A DNA stretch of 64,000 bases from NCBI GenBank assembly GCA_036785705.1, contig JAWUZG010000158.1:310001-374000 (forward strand). Reading direction: 5' to 3'. Numbering within the stretch: position 1 is the first letter of the stretch; every line of letters begins with the position of its first letter. The position numbers and the translations under genes are program-made. The notes under the pieces were generated by a model. The model saw nothing but the letters and a program-made list of their open reading frames with translations, ran no database searches and was not told the origin of the DNA. Below are positions 61,701 to 64,000 of this stretch, piece by piece. Origin of the DNA: Acanthornis magna (lineage: Eukaryota > Chordata > Aves > Passeriformes > Acanthizidae).

Positions 61701-63357
61701 AGAGTGGAGAGATATTTTTAGGTTTCCAGATTTAGAATATTTCTTTAAAGTGTTGTACCACCTTATTCAGTAATTTCTTTTGGAAACAGAATGGGTTTTC
61801 TATTGGACTTTGTTCACTTTGTCTTGCATGCAAGCACCTGCAAATGTGCTTCTTGTGAGTCAGAGGGAAAAGCACTGACAGTAACCAGCAGCCAAACAGA
61901 AATGCTCTGTTCAAGAGAACCAACTCACAGGCAGACAGAGCTGCACACTCACACTGTTAACAGCTGTTTTCCTTGAGAGAGAGTATTGATTCTAAAAGTT
62001 GTAGAAATGGAAAGGAGGAAAAAAAACAGCCCAAAAAATTGGTTTTCTGTGTCTTTGTTATTGTGAAAAGCTTAGGGAAGTACTTGGAGTAGCAGTAATG
62101 GAGTTGGAATTATCTGATGGTGTCACAGGAGCTGTAGGTGGCTCATGGAGATGGGTCTGGATTAAAAATGGCTTGTACCACCTTTAGGTGAGACAGCTAG
62201 AAAGGCAGAAAAGCAGCAGTATTAACCCAGGGAGTCCATAATAGCTGGAAATACCAGTTTTTTGGGTTTCTCTTGCTGGTGGGAGCACTGCGTGAGGGGA
62301 AGACTCTCTCTGGAGATCTGTTAGGGCAGATTTGTGCTTCTTGTTTGGGGGTTGATTTGTGGTTGGTTTCAGGGTGCTTTTAATTAGAAAAAAAGCTTTA
62401 GCACCATAGTTGGCATAATCTCTTCCTATCAGAACCAAAGTAGCTTGAGGTTCCTTATTTCTTTGGGCAATTGGGATGAACTGGCTGTGTGAGAGGAGTG
62501 GAGGTGATTTTTAGGACAGTAATTTTGAAACAATAGGTGATTGTAGCCTTCCGTCTCTCCTCCTCCCAAGAGTAATTGCTTCAAAGCCACAGAATTGCCA
62601 ATAATCTGAAAACGTTTTTCCGTATCCTCTGGGCTTTGGTAGGTTAGAGAGGATGGGGTTGTAAATTGAGGACAAAAAGCAGAGGTGGCAGAGCAGTGTG
62701 AAGGGCAGGGAGGGATAAGCTCTTCCACACCTCCACCAGAATAGCACCGGGCAAGAATTCCAATATTCTTTCCAATTTATTTTTTCTCTGTCCCTGAACT
62801 CACAGCTGAATCCAAAAAGCTATTAACAAATCACTTGAAGATTTGCTCTGCCCTGGAGTACTGGGAATATCCTGTTGGAGGGTCCTGTACTGCAAAATAT
62901 CTGTGATTCAGCTGATTGATCAACAATTTAACCAAGTGATTAAACTGGGGCCATAGTAAGCAGAAAAGCTGATTGGACAAAACAGAAAATATTTTGAATC
63001 AGGAAGAAAAGGTGACCACTGATTTTTTGTGTGCGTGTGCACATTAAATGAATAGCATTTTAAAACTATGTCTCCAGAACAGGTATTTTACTGGGCTAAT
63101 ATTTGAAAAGAAGATAGCACAGAATATCAGCATTCTATTACCTTGATATCTATGATAATGAAAGATGCCTTACTTACAGGGGTAAGTAGAGCGTGAAATA
63201 GTGCAGGGTGTCCATGGTGGGAAAATGGAAAAATGTTTAGAAAAAAGCAAATTGGCAGGAAATTATAAACTTGGCATTGATGGCTATTGATAACCAGATG
63301 ACCTCAGGTAACTTCCACATCAGCTCCATCACACTGAGGACCACAGAATATGTTTAG
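58765..63357. other. Non-coding stretch (4.6 kb)
   Basis: No gene is supported. A GC-rich pocket at about 58920-59360 gives a 175-codon plus frame (58855-59382) without recognisable features. A 37-bp tandem duplication is at 60240-60313. Confidence 0.5.
60240..60313 (+). repeat. 37-bp tandem duplication
   Basis: Two adjacent 37-bp copies (60240-60276, 60277-60313) differ at one base. Each contains GAGAGGTTGTGGACAGACAG and ACGTACAGACC. The near-identity suggests a recent event. Confidence 0.96.
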
Positions 63358-63608
63358 CACAAGGGGGAATGGCTTTAAGCTGAAAGAGGAGAGATTTAGA
63401 TGGGATATTGGGAAGGAATTGTTCCCTGGGAGGGTGGGCAGGCCCTGGCACAGGTGCCCAGAGAAGCTGTGGCTGCCCCTGGATCCCTGGCAGTGTCCAA
63501 GGCCAGGCTGGACAGGGCTTGGAGCACCCTGGGACAGGGGAAGATGTCCCTGCCCATGGAACAAAATGGTCTTTAAGGTCCCTCCCAACCCAAACCACTC
63601 TGTGATTC
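63358..63608 (+). mobile_element. CR1 LINE 3' end
   Basis: 'CACAAGGGGGAATGGCTTTA', 'GAGAGATTTAGATGGGATAT', 'TGGGAGGGTGGGCAGGCCC', 'GGTGCCCAGAGAAGCTGTGG', 'CAGTGTCCAAGGCCAGGCTG', 'CTTGGAGCACCCTGGGACAG', 'GGTCTTTAAGGTCCCTCCC' and tail 'AACCCAAACCACTCTGTGAT'. Part of the 'GGCAGGGGTGGCACTGGATG' block is deleted near 63560. Non-coding. Confidence 0.93.
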
Positions 63609-64000
63609 AAAGTTCTAATTTGAATTAAAACTGGTTTTAACTAAGCTTGTTTTAACTGAGCTTGCCTGATCTTAACTAGGAATTCTGTCCTGGGATTCCT
63701 GAGGACCCAGGGGCTGTGTGAGCAGCACCAGGGGCTGTGACCCAGGCTCTGCTCAGGGCAGGAGGTGCTGGAGGTACACCAAGCACAGGGAGGGGGAGAG
63801 GGAAAGTGGGATTTAACCTTTCAGTTGTTGGGGTGAGACCTGCAGCCTCACAGAGCCGTGGTTCAGCCACAGTCCCTTTGAGCCTCTCCCCTGGAAGCTG
63901 CCTAGGAGCCAATTAACTGCAAACAGTAATTAAAAAGAAGTGACGGTGGCTTCAAACAGCCTCCTAAGTGCCATTTTCTGTACAAAACAATGACAAATAC
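63609..64000. other. Non-coding end of window
   Basis: Starts with AACT/TTAACT-rich sequence at 63618-63680 and then GC-richer DNA. No gene seen. Confidence 0.5.

Overview
This window looks like a piece of avian, probably songbird, nuclear DNA with no confidently identifiable gene. The main evidence is 15 dispersed fragments that I read as the 3' end of CR1 (chicken repeat 1), the dominant LINE of birds. Most end in the family's typical tail: pyrimidine-rich sequence, then 'CCAACCCAAACC' or 'CCAACC', then ATTCTGTG/ATTCTATG-like octamers. Long AT-leaning single-copy DNA between them, simple repeats, and the absence of packed long reading frames all argue for intergenic or intronic DNA of a large eukaryotic genome. 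Nothing bacterial, viral-coding or organellar is visible.

Layout. 1-4174: non-repetitive DNA. 4175-6153: one plus and one minus CR1 tail flank a 190-base uninterrupted polypyrimidine tract built on a (CTTC)n microsatellite. 6154-11700: single-copy DNA, then a 178-bp TA-rich block. 11879-18922: single-copy DNA with five short CR1 remnants. 19277-20524: a composite LTR-retroelement area. It holds a minus-strand polypurine tract and LTR-like start, followed by a 660-bp plus-strand element (TGTG...CACA) with a 4-bp flanking repeat, a poly(A) signal and an internal minisatellite of about 16.5 units. 20525-31986: mostly featureless, with one CR1 tail. 31987-45854: seven single-copy stretches and CR1 tails, one GC-rich stretch, and a pair of 48-bp direct repeats 933 bp apart. 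45855-64000: single-copy DNA with two possible small exons, a 37-bp tandem duplication and three CR1 tails.

If a gene crosses the window, only small exons are present. The best candidates are plus-strand segments at 47886-47950 (open frame, charged helix-like peptide), 48020-48049 (30 bases with good splice sites) and 35295-35325 (31 bases with good splice sites, phase-compatible with 48020-48049). All are weak on sequence alone, because chance acceptor/donor pairs occur at about this rate. I found no convincing new biological system. The most informative items are the minisatellite inside an LTR, the apposed antisense LTR, the 48-bp repeat pair and the candidate microexons.
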